A stretch of DNA of 64,000 bases from Enterococcus mediterraneensis (lineage in GTDB: Bacteria > Bacillota > Bacilli > Lactobacillales > Enterococcaceae). The notes below the pieces were generated by a model that did not search any database, was not told the DNA's origin, and saw nothing but the letters and a program-made list of their open reading frames with translations. The stretch covers positions 853,501-917,500 of the forward strand of contig NZ_UWOP01000001.1 of the NCBI RefSeq assembly GCF_900604485.1. Direction: 5' to 3'. Positions 29,732 to 38,167 of the stretch are shown one piece after another (the first letter of the stretch is position 1; every line of letters starts with the position of its first letter). Both the position numbers and the translations under genes were made by a program.

Positions 29732-30323
29732 TCTTGCTCTCCTTTTCTGATCGTTTGATCTCAGGATGGAAATAATGGTGTCGGCAGACAGGATAATATG
29801 CTTCATTCCCGCCGATTTGGACTTGGTCGCCTTCATAGACCGGTTTTCCATCGATATAATGCAGATTCATCGTTGCTTTTTTGTGACAGAACCAGCAGAT
29901 CGTTTTCATCTCTTCGATTTTATCCGCGTACAATAGCAAATATTTTGACCCTTCAAACAGTTCATTGCGAAAATCGTTTTTCAGGCCAAATGCCATCACG
30001 GGAATATTCAATTCATCTACGACTTTCGTAAAATCCAAAACATGTTTTTTCAATAAAAATTGCGCTTCATCGATCAAAACACAATAAGGTGTGAATGGCA
30101 GTTCACGGATCAATGTAAAAACATCAGTCTCTTCAAAAATAGGAATCGCTTCTCGTTCCAAACCGATCCGGCTGGAGACATTTCCGACACCTGCCCGAGT
30201 GTCCAAGCCGCTGGTCATGATCACAACCGGCTTGTCTTGTTCTTCATAATTATGAGCGACTTTTAAGATCTCGATCGTCTTGCCGCTGTTCATTGTACCG
30301 TACTTGAAAAATAATTGTGCCAT
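29706..30323 (-). CDS. tdk: thymidine kinase
   Basis: A 205-residue type II thymidine kinase: P-loop GTMNSGKT (9-16), DEAQFL Walker B-like segment (about 89-94), zinc ligands in CWFCHKKA and YYPVCRHH, and the substrate lasso around GNEAYYPVC. It salvages thymidine to dTMP in the cytoplasm. First gene of the tdk-prfA-prmC-sua5 set. Confidence 0.95.
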   Translation of the reverse strand: MAQLFFKYGTMNSGKTIEILKVAHNYEEQDKPVVIMTSGLDTRAGVGNVSSRIGLEREAIPIFEETDVFTLIRELPFTPYCVLIDEAQFLLKKHVLDFTKVVDELNIPVMAFGLKNDFRNELFEGSKYLLLYADKIEEMKTICWFCHKKATMNLHYIDGKPVYEGDQVQIGGNEAYYPVCRHHYFHPEIKRSEKESKNVRSITSN

Positions 30324-30473
30324 CTTTTATCCTCCGCTTTACTCCTTTGGTATTATATCGGAAATTCAGAGTTTTTTACAGTCCTAAAATTTCTGATACG
30401 TCAAAGGAACGTTGTCTGCCCGCGTTTTTTCCAACAATAATTTTTTCTTCAAATTTTTTGTCAGTCTGCCGAT

Positions 30474-30980
30474 TCAGCTTTTTCTTTGATAGACAGCATC
30501 CAACTGCCGCTGGTTCTTGATGACATGTGTTTTTTCCGGATAGTTTTGCGCGATTGCCGCAAAATGCTGCTGTTTTTCAGTACTTCTGCCTTCATACAAG
30601 ATCCACCGTAAAAAGTCTCTATCGATTTTTTCAATACAGCCTGGCGCCATATCAGGGCGTGTCTGGTTGTGATACTTGATTCTGCGGGCGATCACTCTGC
30701 GTAAGGATGCCCATCGAGAAAATGTCAGAATAAAGATACAGTCTGCTTGTTCTAAGCGTTCTTTCTGATAAAAGCTCCCATAATTACCTTCAATGATCCA
30801 ATCATTTTTTTCAAGAAAAGAGGCGACGATCGCTTTGGCTTCGGATCGCTCTCGTTCCTGCCAGCCGCTTGTAAATTGGACAGTGTCAAGATGCAAAACA
30901 GGAAGCTTCAATGTATTGGAAAGATACCTAGCCAGTGTGGATTTTCCGCTGCCGGAAAACCCTAAAATCGCGATCTTCAT
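30474..30980 (-). CDS. P-loop kinase-like protein (FlaR/topology-modulation type)
   Basis: A 168-residue small P-loop NTPase: Walker A GFSGSGKST (8-16), then LHLDTVQFTSGWQER and the lid-like RVIARRIKYHNQTRPDM. Such proteins are annotated as topology modulation protein or adenylate-kinase-related; the substrate is unknown. It lies upstream of tdk on the same strand with a 150-base gap. Confidence 0.75.
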   Translation of the reverse strand: MKIAILGFSGSGKSTLARYLSNTLKLPVLHLDTVQFTSGWQERERSEAKAIVASFLEKNDWIIEGNYGSFYQKERLEQADCIFILTFSRWASLRRVIARRIKYHNQTRPDMAPGCIEKIDRDFLRWILYEGRSTEKQQHFAAIAQNYPEKTHVIKNQRQLDAVYQRKS

Positions 30981-31062
30981 TTGAATCCCTCTTTTCTTTA
31001 AACGCTTTTTCTGTGGATCTTTTTATAAAAATTTCTATATAATGATTCGAAAAAATTTTTAT

Positions 31063-31266
31063 TTATGACTTTCTGGCAATTTCTGCCTCTATAAAAGAAA
31101 CCGCGATCTCAAACGCTTTGATGCGCCGTTTCGCCAACGTGATCTGAGATTTATAACGTGCCGCGTTTTCTTTTGCCTCAAAGGTTTTGACCGTTTCGTA
31201 CAGCTTGTGCAGTGTTGAATCGATCTGCCGTTTTGCTTCTGTTAATTCTGCAAGTTCATACTCCAT
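31063..31266 (-). CDS. small helical hypothetical protein
   Basis: A 67-residue, charge-rich, almost entirely helical protein, probably a coiled coil (LAELTEAKRQIDSTLHKLYE onward). It overlaps the 3' end of the thioesterase gene by 25 bases and has GGGAGG 8 bases before its ATG, so it is translated from the same mRNA. No function recognised. Confidence 0.75.
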   Translation of the reverse strand: MEYELAELTEAKRQIDSTLHKLYETVKTFEAKENAARYKSQITLAKRRIKAFEIAVSFIEAEIARKS

Positions 31267-32024
31267 TTATTTTCCTCCCTTGCATTAACGTTTTGCCAAA
31301 CGATCGTTGCGATCGCTTTTTCTTTTTCCGCTGATTTTATCGCCAAGACCGTTGTGATCGGTTCATCTTCTGTGATGGCGGAAACGACTGATACCGGTTC
31401 ATCCAACGCAATCTCTTCTTCAAAACGCATCGCTAACTCTTTGATTTGATTTTCCTTTAAGAATTCCATTGGCAGGCTGTCCAGCATCCATTCGTAATAA
31501 TAGATATTATAAACATGCTGATTGTAGTCTAAATGACTGTACTTAGGCCGGATTTGGTGCACGGGATTTTCCGGTAATTGACTGTTATCTGCTCGTTTAA
31601 AGCGATACAACCGTTTAGAAAATTCTGCGCCGAATGCTTCACCGACTTCTTCTGAAATTGGATAGATTTTGCGAGTCTCTAATCGCAGCAGCGAAAGCGA
31701 CATCAAGATACTACCGATTTGCTGATGATCTTCCGCAAAGAGATCAAAACGGCGATAGATAAAAAATTTATTGTACGTTGTGGCATACACATCGATAGTG
31801 ATGGTCTCTTTATACCGTGGAAATCGCTCAAACCAGCATTCCGCTTCATTAATGATCCAATTGATCCCTCGTTGTGATAGATAAGCCGGGCCGATCCCAA
31901 CAAGGTCGCTTTGTTCATAAGAAACTACTGTACAAAAATCAAACAATCGGGAAAGTTTAAGCTGTTGAAATGGGTCGATATCGGGGTAATTTATTTGAAA
32001 CGTCTTTGTATATTTTTTTGTCAT
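31242..32024 (-). CDS. acyl-ACP thioesterase
   Basis: A 260-residue tandem hot-dog-fold thioesterase of the FatA/FatB-like bacterial family. N-terminal hot-dog begins KTFQINYPDIDPFQQLKLSRL; the C-terminal repeat has the catalytic-type motif SHLDYNQHVYNIYYYEWMLD (about 166-185). It releases free fatty acids from acyl-ACP, possibly in membrane-lipid adjustment. A promoter is visible just upstream (see next feature). Confidence 0.9.
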   Translation of the reverse strand: MTKKYTKTFQINYPDIDPFQQLKLSRLFDFCTVVSYEQSDLVGIGPAYLSQRGINWIINEAECWFERFPRYKETITIDVYATTYNKFFIYRRFDLFAEDHQQIGSILMSLSLLRLETRKIYPISEEVGEAFGAEFSKRLYRFKRADNSQLPENPVHQIRPKYSHLDYNQHVYNIYYYEWMLDSLPMEFLKENQIKELAMRFEEEIALDEPVSVVSAITEDEPITTVLAIKSAEKEKAIATIVWQNVNAREENKWSMNLQN

Positions 32025-32057
32025 TGTATAACCTTCTTCTATTTTGCTTGCCTCCGT

Positions 32058-32085
32058 ATCATAGCAAAAGTAAGAAAAAAATCAA
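32058..32085 (-). promoter_or_regulatory. promoter of the thioesterase gene
   Basis: Minus strand -35 TTGATT (32080-32085), 16-base spacer, -10 TATGAT (32058-32063), followed by ACGGAGG. The rest of the 317-base gap 32025-32341 holds only the GC-rich hairpin at 32196-32230. Confidence 0.65.
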
Positions 32086-32195
32086 AACAAAAAAATAGGA
32101 ACCGTGTGGAAATCTTCTTGAATAAATGCAAGATTCAGTAGTATCTTCTCGATGACTTTAAATGGGTATAAGAAGTACATTCTTTTTCAAAGAGC

Positions 32196-32230
32196 AGCAA
32201 AAAAGCCCCGCTCTTTCGCAAGGGCGGGGA
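32196..32230 (-). terminator. terminator after the GNAT pair (repeat copy A)
   Basis: CCCCGCTCTT (32206-32215) pairs with AAGGGCGGGG (32220-32229); on the minus strand it is followed by a T run. A closely similar hairpin stands on the other side of the two GNAT genes at 33205-33238. Confidence 0.75.
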
Positions 32231-32341
32231 AAGAGTTCGTATATTTTTATCTAACAAGTTATCTGAGTAAAAACTTTAGAGATAAAAAACTGCTTTTTGA
32301 AAACTTTTCCTTTGATTTTATAAAAAATATCCCGTTATGAA

Positions 32342-32737
32342 TCAATATTTCCTCAGCACTTTAAAGGCATCTGTCACCTGTTCAAAGCCAAGTTTAGGAT
32401 AATAATTCATTGCTTCAGGTGCCGCAAGCAGCACAAGTGAAATCTTAGAACCCAAATCTTGCCTTAATGTCGTCACTAGCTTTTTACCGATTCCTTGCCG
32501 TTGATAAGTTTTATCCACTGCCAAATCAGAAATATAGCAGCAGTAAGAACCATCTGAAACACCTCTTAATAGACCTACTGCTTTTCCGTCTTGCCAAGCG
32601 GTGTATAAAATATTAGCATTGTCTCGCATTCTTTTTAATCGTTGCAAATCGTGAATTGGTCGTCGAATACCAGAATTTTCAAAAATCCTGCGCATCTCGT
32701 TAATAGAAAGTTTTTTGTTTTTTTCAATGGTCATCAT
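32342..32737 (-). CDS. GNAT-family acetyltransferase, copy 2
   Basis: A 131-residue GNAT protein from the ATG at 32737, which has GGGAGG 8 bases upstream. The acetyl-CoA loop is YQRQGIGKKLV (Q/RxxGxG/A). It begins 2 bases after the stop of a paralogous GNAT and shares with it the pattern RI(F/Y)...RLxRM...CYISDLAV...YQRQ, so the pair arose by tandem duplication. Substrate unknown. Confidence 0.85.
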   Translation of the reverse strand: MMTIEKNKKLSINEMRRIFENSGIRRPIHDLQRLKRMRDNANILYTAWQDGKAVGLLRGVSDGSYCCYISDLAVDKTYQRQGIGKKLVTTLRQDLGSKISLVLLAAPEAMNYYPKLGFEQVTDAFKVLRKY

Positions 32738-32739
32738 GA

Positions 32740-33135
32740 CTATCCCTCCCGATGAATTCGAAACATATTGGCTGTTTTTTCGTATCCGATTTTTTGATAA
32801 AACGTTTGGGCTGTTGCTTCTGCTCGCAACGTCAGCATGACACGTTCCCCCAGATAATTCTGGACCTCCGCCAATAAGCAACTGCCGATTTTCTGTCTTT
32901 GATATTCAGGAAGAATTGCCAATTCACTGATATAACAAAAATACTCAAAATCTGTCAAACAGCGGACAAAGCCTACCAATCGCGTATTATCCCACACACT
33001 GATCATCAAAGGTGTTTCCCTCAACATTCGCTGAAGTCGCTTCTCATCGTTGATTGCTTTGTCAAAACCAACCCTTTGATAGATCTCCGCAATTTGTTTT
33101 GGTGCTACTGTTGTATTTACTTTTAACTCCACCAT
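32740..33135 (-). CDS. GNAT-family acetyltransferase, copy 1
   Basis: A 131-residue GNAT protein. The ATG at 33135 is chosen because GAGGG lies 6 bases upstream; the ATG at 33141 touches the ribosome site. The cofactor loop YQRQKIGSCLLAE lacks the second glycine position of the usual motif (Lys instead of Gly), while the paralogue keeps YQRQGIG. A -10 TATAAT lies at 33152-33157. Substrate unknown. Confidence 0.85.
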   Translation of the reverse strand: MVELKVNTTVAPKQIAEIYQRVGFDKAINDEKRLQRMLRETPLMISVWDNTRLVGFVRCLTDFEYFCYISELAILPEYQRQKIGSCLLAEVQNYLGERVMLTLRAEATAQTFYQKIGYEKTANMFRIHREG

Positions 33136-33176
33136 ATCCATCCCTCGCTTTGCCCTATTATAGCGATTTTCTCCAC

Positions 33177-33238
33177 AAAAAAACCACTCTTTTTTATAGA
33201 GTGGCAAAAAAGGCCCCGCCCTTTTACAAAGGCGGGGA
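33177..33238 (-). terminator. two tandem minus-strand terminators upstream of the GNAT pair (repeat copy B)
   Basis: First hairpin: CCCCGCC (33214-33220) with GGCGGGG (33231-33237), then T run. Second: CCACTCT (33184-33190) with AGAGTGG (33198-33204), then seven T. Both point toward the GNAT genes, although no minus-strand gene is visible between here and the divergent K+ transporter at 33448. The remaining gap 33239-33447 holds no ORF I can support. Confidence 0.65.
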
Positions 33239-33447
33239 AGGAGTTAAAAATGAAAAGTGTTTGGGTTGTTTGTTGGTATGGATATAGAATAACTGGAATT
33301 TGTGAATTAATTGTGTTCAAATAATAATATTTCTTTTAAGAACAAATTCCTTAGAAAAAATGATATTTCACACAAACAAGGAAAAATATCGTAATTTGAA
33401 CAAGTTTGCTATACTTAAGTTATCGAATTTTATGTTAGGAGAATTCC

Positions 33448-34854
33448 ATGGATATCCGGAGATTATTTCAGCGCAATTTGCGGAAAAGCCGCTTTTTTAT
33501 TGCTAACAATGTTTCATCGATCCAAGTGATCGTTTTTTATTATCTGATAATGACTATTTTGTCATTGATCCTATTTTATTTGCCGATTTTTCGACAGCCA
33601 GGTTCCAAAGCTTCTTTTATTGATCTGTTGTTTATGGCCATCAGTACCGTCAGTGTAACAGGGCTGTCAACCTTCAATATCAATCATATCTTCAATGATC
33701 GCGGAGTTCTGCTGCTGGAAATTTTATTTCAAGTAGGCGGTTTGGGGATCATGATGATTTCTACTTTCTTTTTTATCGTATCAAAAAGAAAAATTTCTCT
33801 AAAACAGCGGCAATTGATCATGACCGATATGAATCAGCCTCGGCTTAGCGGGATCGTTCGATTGATCCGCACGACTTTTGTCATACTTTTAGCAGCGCAG
33901 GCTGCTTTTGGAGTGCTTTTTTCGATTTATTTTTATATCCGAGGTTATTATCAAAATTGGCGGGACGCGATTTTTTATGGTTTTTATCAATCTATTTCCG
34001 CTGTGACCAACTCAGGCTTTGACGTTACCGGCGACTCGATCCGGCCTTTTGCCAACGATTATTTCTTTTTGATCGCCATTATGATCTTGATTTTTATCGG
34101 CGGAATCGGCTTTCCGGTCTTGATGGACATACGGGAATGGTTTTTATATAAGAGAAAACGGCACAAGAGCAAGCTGCCTTTTCGTTTCTCTCTATTTACC
34201 AAAATTGCTGTATTGGCTTTTGTCATTTTATTTATTGGCGGAGCATTGTTGATTTATATGTTGGAAAACAATCATTTATTTGCCGGCATGACTCCTGGTG
34301 CGAAATGGATCAATAGCCTTTTTTATTCTATGACAACTCGGAATGCCGGTCTTCAGATCCATGATCTCAATCAATTTCAAACCACGACACTGATCATATT
34401 CTCACTGTTGATGTTTATCGGCTGCAGTCCCAGTTCTGTCGGCGGCGGTATTCGTACGACGACAGTTGCGATCATTGGACTGTATCTTTATTCCTTCTTA
34501 AAAAGCGAAGACAACATCAACGTTTTTGGTCGCAGGATCAGCGAGACAGATGTCCGCAAATCAGTAGTCGTTTTTATGCTTTCTTTAGGAATGTGCTTTT
34601 TCAGCGTTCTTTTCTTAACAGCAATCGAAGATCAGCCTTTGATCGCCATCATCGTGGAAGTCACCTCGGCTTTTGGTACTACCGGTTTATCACTGGGGAT
34701 CACCAGCGATCTGACGACTACTGGGAAAGTGATCATTGCGATCTTGATGTTCATCGGACGGATCGGAATGCTCTATACTTTGTTGCTGTTCGTTCCGAAA
34801 GAAACACGAGATTTAGGTTACGAATATCCTACCGAACAGATCATTATCGGCTGA
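33448..34854 (+). CDS. ktrB: TrkH/KtrB-family potassium transporter membrane subunit
   Basis: A 468-residue membrane protein with four M1-P-M2 repeats. Selectivity-loop glycines are seen in SVTGLSTF, SAVTNSGFDVTG, TTRNAGLQ and SAFGTTGLSLG. With a KtrA/C-type RCK subunit it imports K+; no such subunit gene is adjacent. Ribosome site TTAGGAGAATTCC before the ATG. Confidence 0.92.
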   Translation: MDIRRLFQRNLRKSRFFIANNVSSIQVIVFYYLIMTILSLILFYLPIFRQPGSKASFIDLLFMAISTVSVTGLSTFNINHIFNDRGVLLLEILFQVGGLGIMMISTFFFIVSKRKISLKQRQLIMTDMNQPRLSGIVRLIRTTFVILLAAQAAFGVLFSIYFYIRGYYQNWRDAIFYGFYQSISAVTNSGFDVTGDSIRPFANDYFFLIAIMILIFIGGIGFPVLMDIREWFLYKRKRHKSKLPFRFSLFTKIAVLAFVILFIGGALLIYMLENNHLFAGMTPGAKWINSLFYSMTTRNAGLQIHDLNQFQTTTLIIFSLLMFIGCSPSSVGGGIRTTTVAIIGLYLYSFLKSEDNINVFGRRISETDVRKSVVVFMLSLGMCFFSVLFLTAIEDQPLIAIIVEVTSAFGTTGLSLGITSDLTTTGKVIIAILMFIGRIGMLYTLLLFVPKETRDLGYEYPTEQIIIG

Positions 34855-34983
34855 TAAAGGAAAATTTTCTCTAAGCTTTCACTGGAAACAAAAACACAAC
34901 GGTCACTTTTTTCTCATACTGTGGTATGATAAATTGACTTATTTTTACAACAATGTTACTTACTCAACTGGAGGCAAATATAT

Positions 34984-36336
34984 ATGGGTTTACGAAGTCA
35001 ACTGGCGATCACAGTCGGCAAGACATCACAATGGTTTTTAAAAACGTTTCTGAAGGGCGGTTCCAGTTATCCTGGTAAACTAGCGCTGAAGATCGATCCT
35101 AATATTTTACAGCATTTCTCAGAAGATTATGAAGTGATCGTTGTCACGGGGACCAACGGGAAAACTTTAACAACGGCTTTGACTGTGAATATCTTGAAGC
35201 AGGAATATGATGAAGTCCTGACAAACCCCACAGGTGCCAATATGGTACAGGGGATCGTATCGACTTTCCTTTCTGCCAAACCAAAAAAAGGGCAAAAGAA
35301 CTTTGCCGTATTAGAGATCGATGAAGCGAGCTTGAGCAAAGTCACTGAATACATCAAACCAAAATTATTCGTCTTTACGAATATTTTCCGAGATCAAATG
35401 GATCGTTACGGTGAAATTTATACTACTTATCGCTTGATCGTAGAAGGTGCGGCAAAATCACCTGATGCGACGATCTTAAGCAACGGCGATTCACCAATCT
35501 TCAATTCATTAGAGACGGTCAATCCCCGCAAATATTATGGTTTTGATCATTTGCCGGATGAAGAACAAATGGCTCACTACAATACTGACGGCGTATTGTG
35601 TCCTAACTGTCATCACATCCTGCATTACAAAATGATCACTTATGCAAATCTTGGTAAATATTATTGTCCAAATTGCGGCTTCCACCGTCCTGAATTGGAC
35701 TACCGTTTGACTAAAATGGTGGCGATGGACAATACTTCTGCTGATTTCATCATCGATGGTCAAGAATATGGGATCGCAGTCGGCGGTATGTACAATGTTT
35801 ATAATGCGTTGGCCGCGACAGCAGTTGCTGAGTATTACGGTGTCGCACCGGAAAAAATCAAAGCTGGGCTAGCTTATGATGAAAAAGTCTTCGGACGTCA
35901 AGAAGTGATCGAGATCGACGGCAAAAAATGCACATTGGTGTTAGTAAAAAATCCGGTTGGTCTCAATCAAGTTATTGATATGATCGGCTTATCACCTTAT
36001 GAATTTTCTTTAGTCTGTCTTTTGAACGCCAATTATGCTGACGGAATCGATATCAGTTGGATCTGGGACGGAAATCACGAAGCATTTGCTGCGATGGATA
36101 TCCCTAAAGTGATCGCAGGCGGTGAACGGCATGAAGACATGGCACTGCGTCTTAAAGTCGCTGGTATCCCAGAAGAGAATTTGTCTGAGACCAAAGACCT
36201 CGATGAAGTGATCGAAGACATCAAGTCACTGCCGACAGAACATGTATATATCTTGGCGACATATACAGCTGTCTTGCAATTACGGAAAAAATTAGCTGAA
36301 AAAGGTTATATCAAAGGAGGAATGGATCGTGGGTAA
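34984..36336 (+). CDS. murT: lipid II isoglutaminyl synthase, MurT subunit
   Basis: A 450-residue Mur-ligase-family protein: ATP loop [12 protein letters not shown] (about 51-62), a Cys4 zinc ribbon inserted in the middle domain (CPNCHHIL at about 204 and [14 protein letters not shown] at about 223), and a C-terminal DUF1727-type domain. With GatD it amidates D-Glu of the peptidoglycan stem peptide in lipid II. The 3' end overlaps gatD by 8 bases. Confidence 0.95.
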   Translation: MGLRSQLAITVGKTSQWFLKTFLKGGSSYPGKLALKIDPNILQHFSEDYEVIVVTGTNGKTLTTALTVNILKQEYDEVLTNPTGANMVQGIVSTFLSAKPKKGQKNFAVLEIDEASLSKVTEYIKPKLFVFTNIFRDQMDRYGEIYTTYRLIVEGAAKSPDATILSNGDSPIFNSLETVNPRKYYGFDHLPDEEQMAHYNTDGVLCPNCHHILHYKMITYANLGKYYCPNCGFHRPELDYRLTKMVAMDNTSADFIIDGQEYGIAVGGMYNVYNALAATAVAEYYGVAPEKIKAGLAYDEKVFGRQEVIEIDGKKCTLVLVKNPVGLNQVIDMIGLSPYEFSLVCLLNANYADGIDISWIWDGNHEAFAAMDIPKVIAGGERHEDMALRLKVAGIPEENLSETKDLDEVIEDIKSLPTEHVYILATYTAVLQLRKKLAEKGYIKGGMDRG

Positions 36337-37024
36337 GTATGAATTATCCCTCGCCCATCTTTACGGCAATCTTTTGAACACATATGGCGACAACGGAAAT
36401 CTATTGATGCTGCAATATTTTGCTAAAAAATTAGGTATCGATATGACTACCGAAGTCGTAAGTATCCATCAGGAATTCGATCCTGAAAAATATGATCTGG
36501 TTTTCTTTGGCGGCGGTCAGGATTTTGAACAGTTGATCGTTTCTCAAGATATCCAAGACAAAAAAGAAGCATTGATCAAATATATCGAAGATGAAGGCGT
36601 AATGTTAGCGATCTGCGGCGGCTATCAATTATTAGGACATTACTATATGGGCGCCCAAGGTGAAAAAATCGAAGGAATCGGTGCGTTGGATCACTATACA
36701 TTGAGTCAAGACAACAACCGCTTTATCGGAGATATCGTGATCCACAACGAAGAATTCAACGAAACATATTATGGTTTTGAAAATCATAATGGTCGGACTT
36801 TCCTAGGAAAAGGCGAACGACCATTGGGCAAAGTAGTGGACGGACACGGAAACAACGGTGAAGATCAATCAGAAGGAGTTATCTACAAAAATGTGTACGG
36901 CTCCTATTTCCACGGACCATTGTTAGCTCGCAATGAACAACTGGCTTACCGTCTGTTGAAAACCGCTTTGGAAAACAAATACGGCAAAGATGTAGTTCTG
37001 CCGACATTAGAAGAAATCGCCTAA
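36329..37024 (+). CDS. gatD: lipid II isoglutaminyl synthase, glutamine amidotransferase subunit
   Basis: A 231-residue class I glutamine amidotransferase of the CobB/CobQ type: nucleophile Cys96 in [11 protein letters not shown] and His195 in [10 protein letters not shown]; the Glu of the classical triad is absent, as in GatD. It supplies ammonia to MurT. GGAGG lies in the end of murT 8 bases before its start. Confidence 0.95.
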   Translation: MGKYELSLAHLYGNLLNTYGDNGNLLMLQYFAKKLGIDMTTEVVSIHQEFDPEKYDLVFFGGGQDFEQLIVSQDIQDKKEALIKYIEDEGVMLAICGGYQLLGHYYMGAQGEKIEGIGALDHYTLSQDNNRFIGDIVIHNEEFNETYYGFENHNGRTFLGKGERPLGKVVDGHGNNGEDQSEGVIYKNVYGSYFHGPLLARNEQLAYRLLKTALENKYGKDVVLPTLEEIA

Positions 37025-37028
37025 AAAA

Positions 37029-37064
37029 GAACTTGAACCACAACCTTATTGTGGCTCAAGTTCT
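37029..37064. terminator. gatD terminator
   Basis: GAACTTGAACCACAA pairs with TTGTGGCTCAAGTTC, then TTTTATTTTG. It also serves the convergent gene, whose stop lies right next to it. Confidence 0.88.
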
Positions 37065-37065
37065 T

Positions 37066-37806
37066 TTATTTTGTTATAACTATTTTTCCATATAATGGAA
37101 GATCCGACACTTCCGCAAGTAAAGCCAGTTGGTGACTTTCCACTTCAAGTGAAGTCAGAAAAGCAATTTCTTCGTACATTTTTCGTTTAGCAGTATCTTC
37201 CATTCCTTGAACATTTATCGGATAACTGACTGCCTGCAACGTCAGATCCTTGCTTATTGCTGCAGCCTCCAAATCGGAAAACGTACCGGTAAGCAATACA
37301 GGATATTTCTTTTCTTCTAAAAATGAACTCAGTTTCTGCTGATCAAAAGAATCCGCCTTTTCCTGAGAAAAATCTCCGATGAGCAATTGCAGCATCTTGC
37401 CATTCGCTTCAGTAAGTCCCGTCAGCAATTTTTGTTGAGAACTTGCAGAGCTGGCGGCATCAACTAAAAGTTCCTTTGGTAAGATCGGTTCTTTAGATAG
37501 GAGCGCTCTGCCTGTTTCCAGATTTTCTACAGCCTCCAAATCATTCGTCCAAGTCCAATAATACTCGCTGTCTTGGATCTGAAGCAGCTCGACTAAACGC
37601 AACGCCGTATTATCCTCGCGTATCATCGCTTCATTGCCGGTAGAACAATAGGATCCATCCACAAAACCCGGTGATGCTTCCGCCTGTTGAAAAACGCCTT
37701 CTAAACAGACGAGATCAAAATCTTCCGCAATGATTTTTTCAGCTAATTCTTCTAGTACTTCTTCTGCGGACTTTTTATTCAAATCCACTGTCAAAATTTT
37801 TGTCAT
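37066..37806 (-). CDS. degenerate endonuclease/exonuclease/phosphatase-fold protein
   Basis: A 246-residue protein I cannot name. Segments follow the EEP (DNase I-like) layout: FDLVCLEGV (where active enzymes read DIVCLQEV), TGRALLSKEPI (GLAILSRYPI), VLLTGTFSD (LLGDFND) and SDLPLYGKIVI (SDHYPL). The catalytic His/Asp/Asn positions are mostly replaced: the metal-binding Glu is present in LEGV, but GDFN has become GTFS and SDH has become SDL. It may be an inactive family member. It lies between gatD and the maltose phosphorylase region. Confidence 0.6.
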   Translation of the reverse strand: MTKILTVDLNKKSAEEVLEELAEKIIAEDFDLVCLEGVFQQAEASPGFVDGSYCSTGNEAMIREDNTALRLVELLQIQDSEYYWTWTNDLEAVENLETGRALLSKEPILPKELLVDAASSASSQQKLLTGLTEANGKMLQLLIGDFSQEKADSFDQQKLSSFLEEKKYPVLLTGTFSDLEAAAISKDLTLQAVSYPINVQGMEDTAKRKMYEEIAFLTSLEVESHQLALLAEVSDLPLYGKIVITK

Positions 37807-37934
37807 TTTCTAAGCCCCTTTTTCACTGCCTATTCTCAGAGTACCATTATTTTTAGCTGCTAGCTATGTTTTAAAAATTCTTTTGAAGATACAGGCACTG
37901 ATCTTTTTACTTATTTCTGATAAAAATCGACAGC

Positions 37935-38133
37935 TTAACGCAATCGGTTTCGTTAACAAAGTGATTTTATTTCTTTTCTTCTTTGCTGATTGAGTATTTT
38001 ATTTTAGAGTCTAATTTTATAAAAAGCTTATATCATGATTGGTTTTATTGCTTATTTTTGATGATGTTCAAAATAAGTTTTCTGACTTTTTCAAAAATCC
38101 CTCTTGACTTATGCAACCGTTTGCGTTTAGTAT
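37935..38133 (+). promoter_or_regulatory. malP promoter with MalR-type operator
   Basis: -35 TTGACT (38104-38109), 18-base spacer, -10 TAGTAT (38128-38133). In the spacer lies GCAACCGTTTGC (38113-38124), very like the LacI-family MalR operator GCAAACGTTTGC. Farther upstream a separate inverted repeat TTAACG...CGTTAA spans 37935-37956 around CAATCGGTTT. No gene is visible in the 361-base gap 37807-38167. Confidence 0.7.
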
Positions 38134-38167
38134 TAAGTAAACAAACAGACTATTGGAGGGAACTCAA

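Noticed and set aside
33123-33320. 65-codon minus-strand frame upstream of the GNAT genes
   Set aside because: It spans two terminators and a promoter -10 and has no ribosome site.
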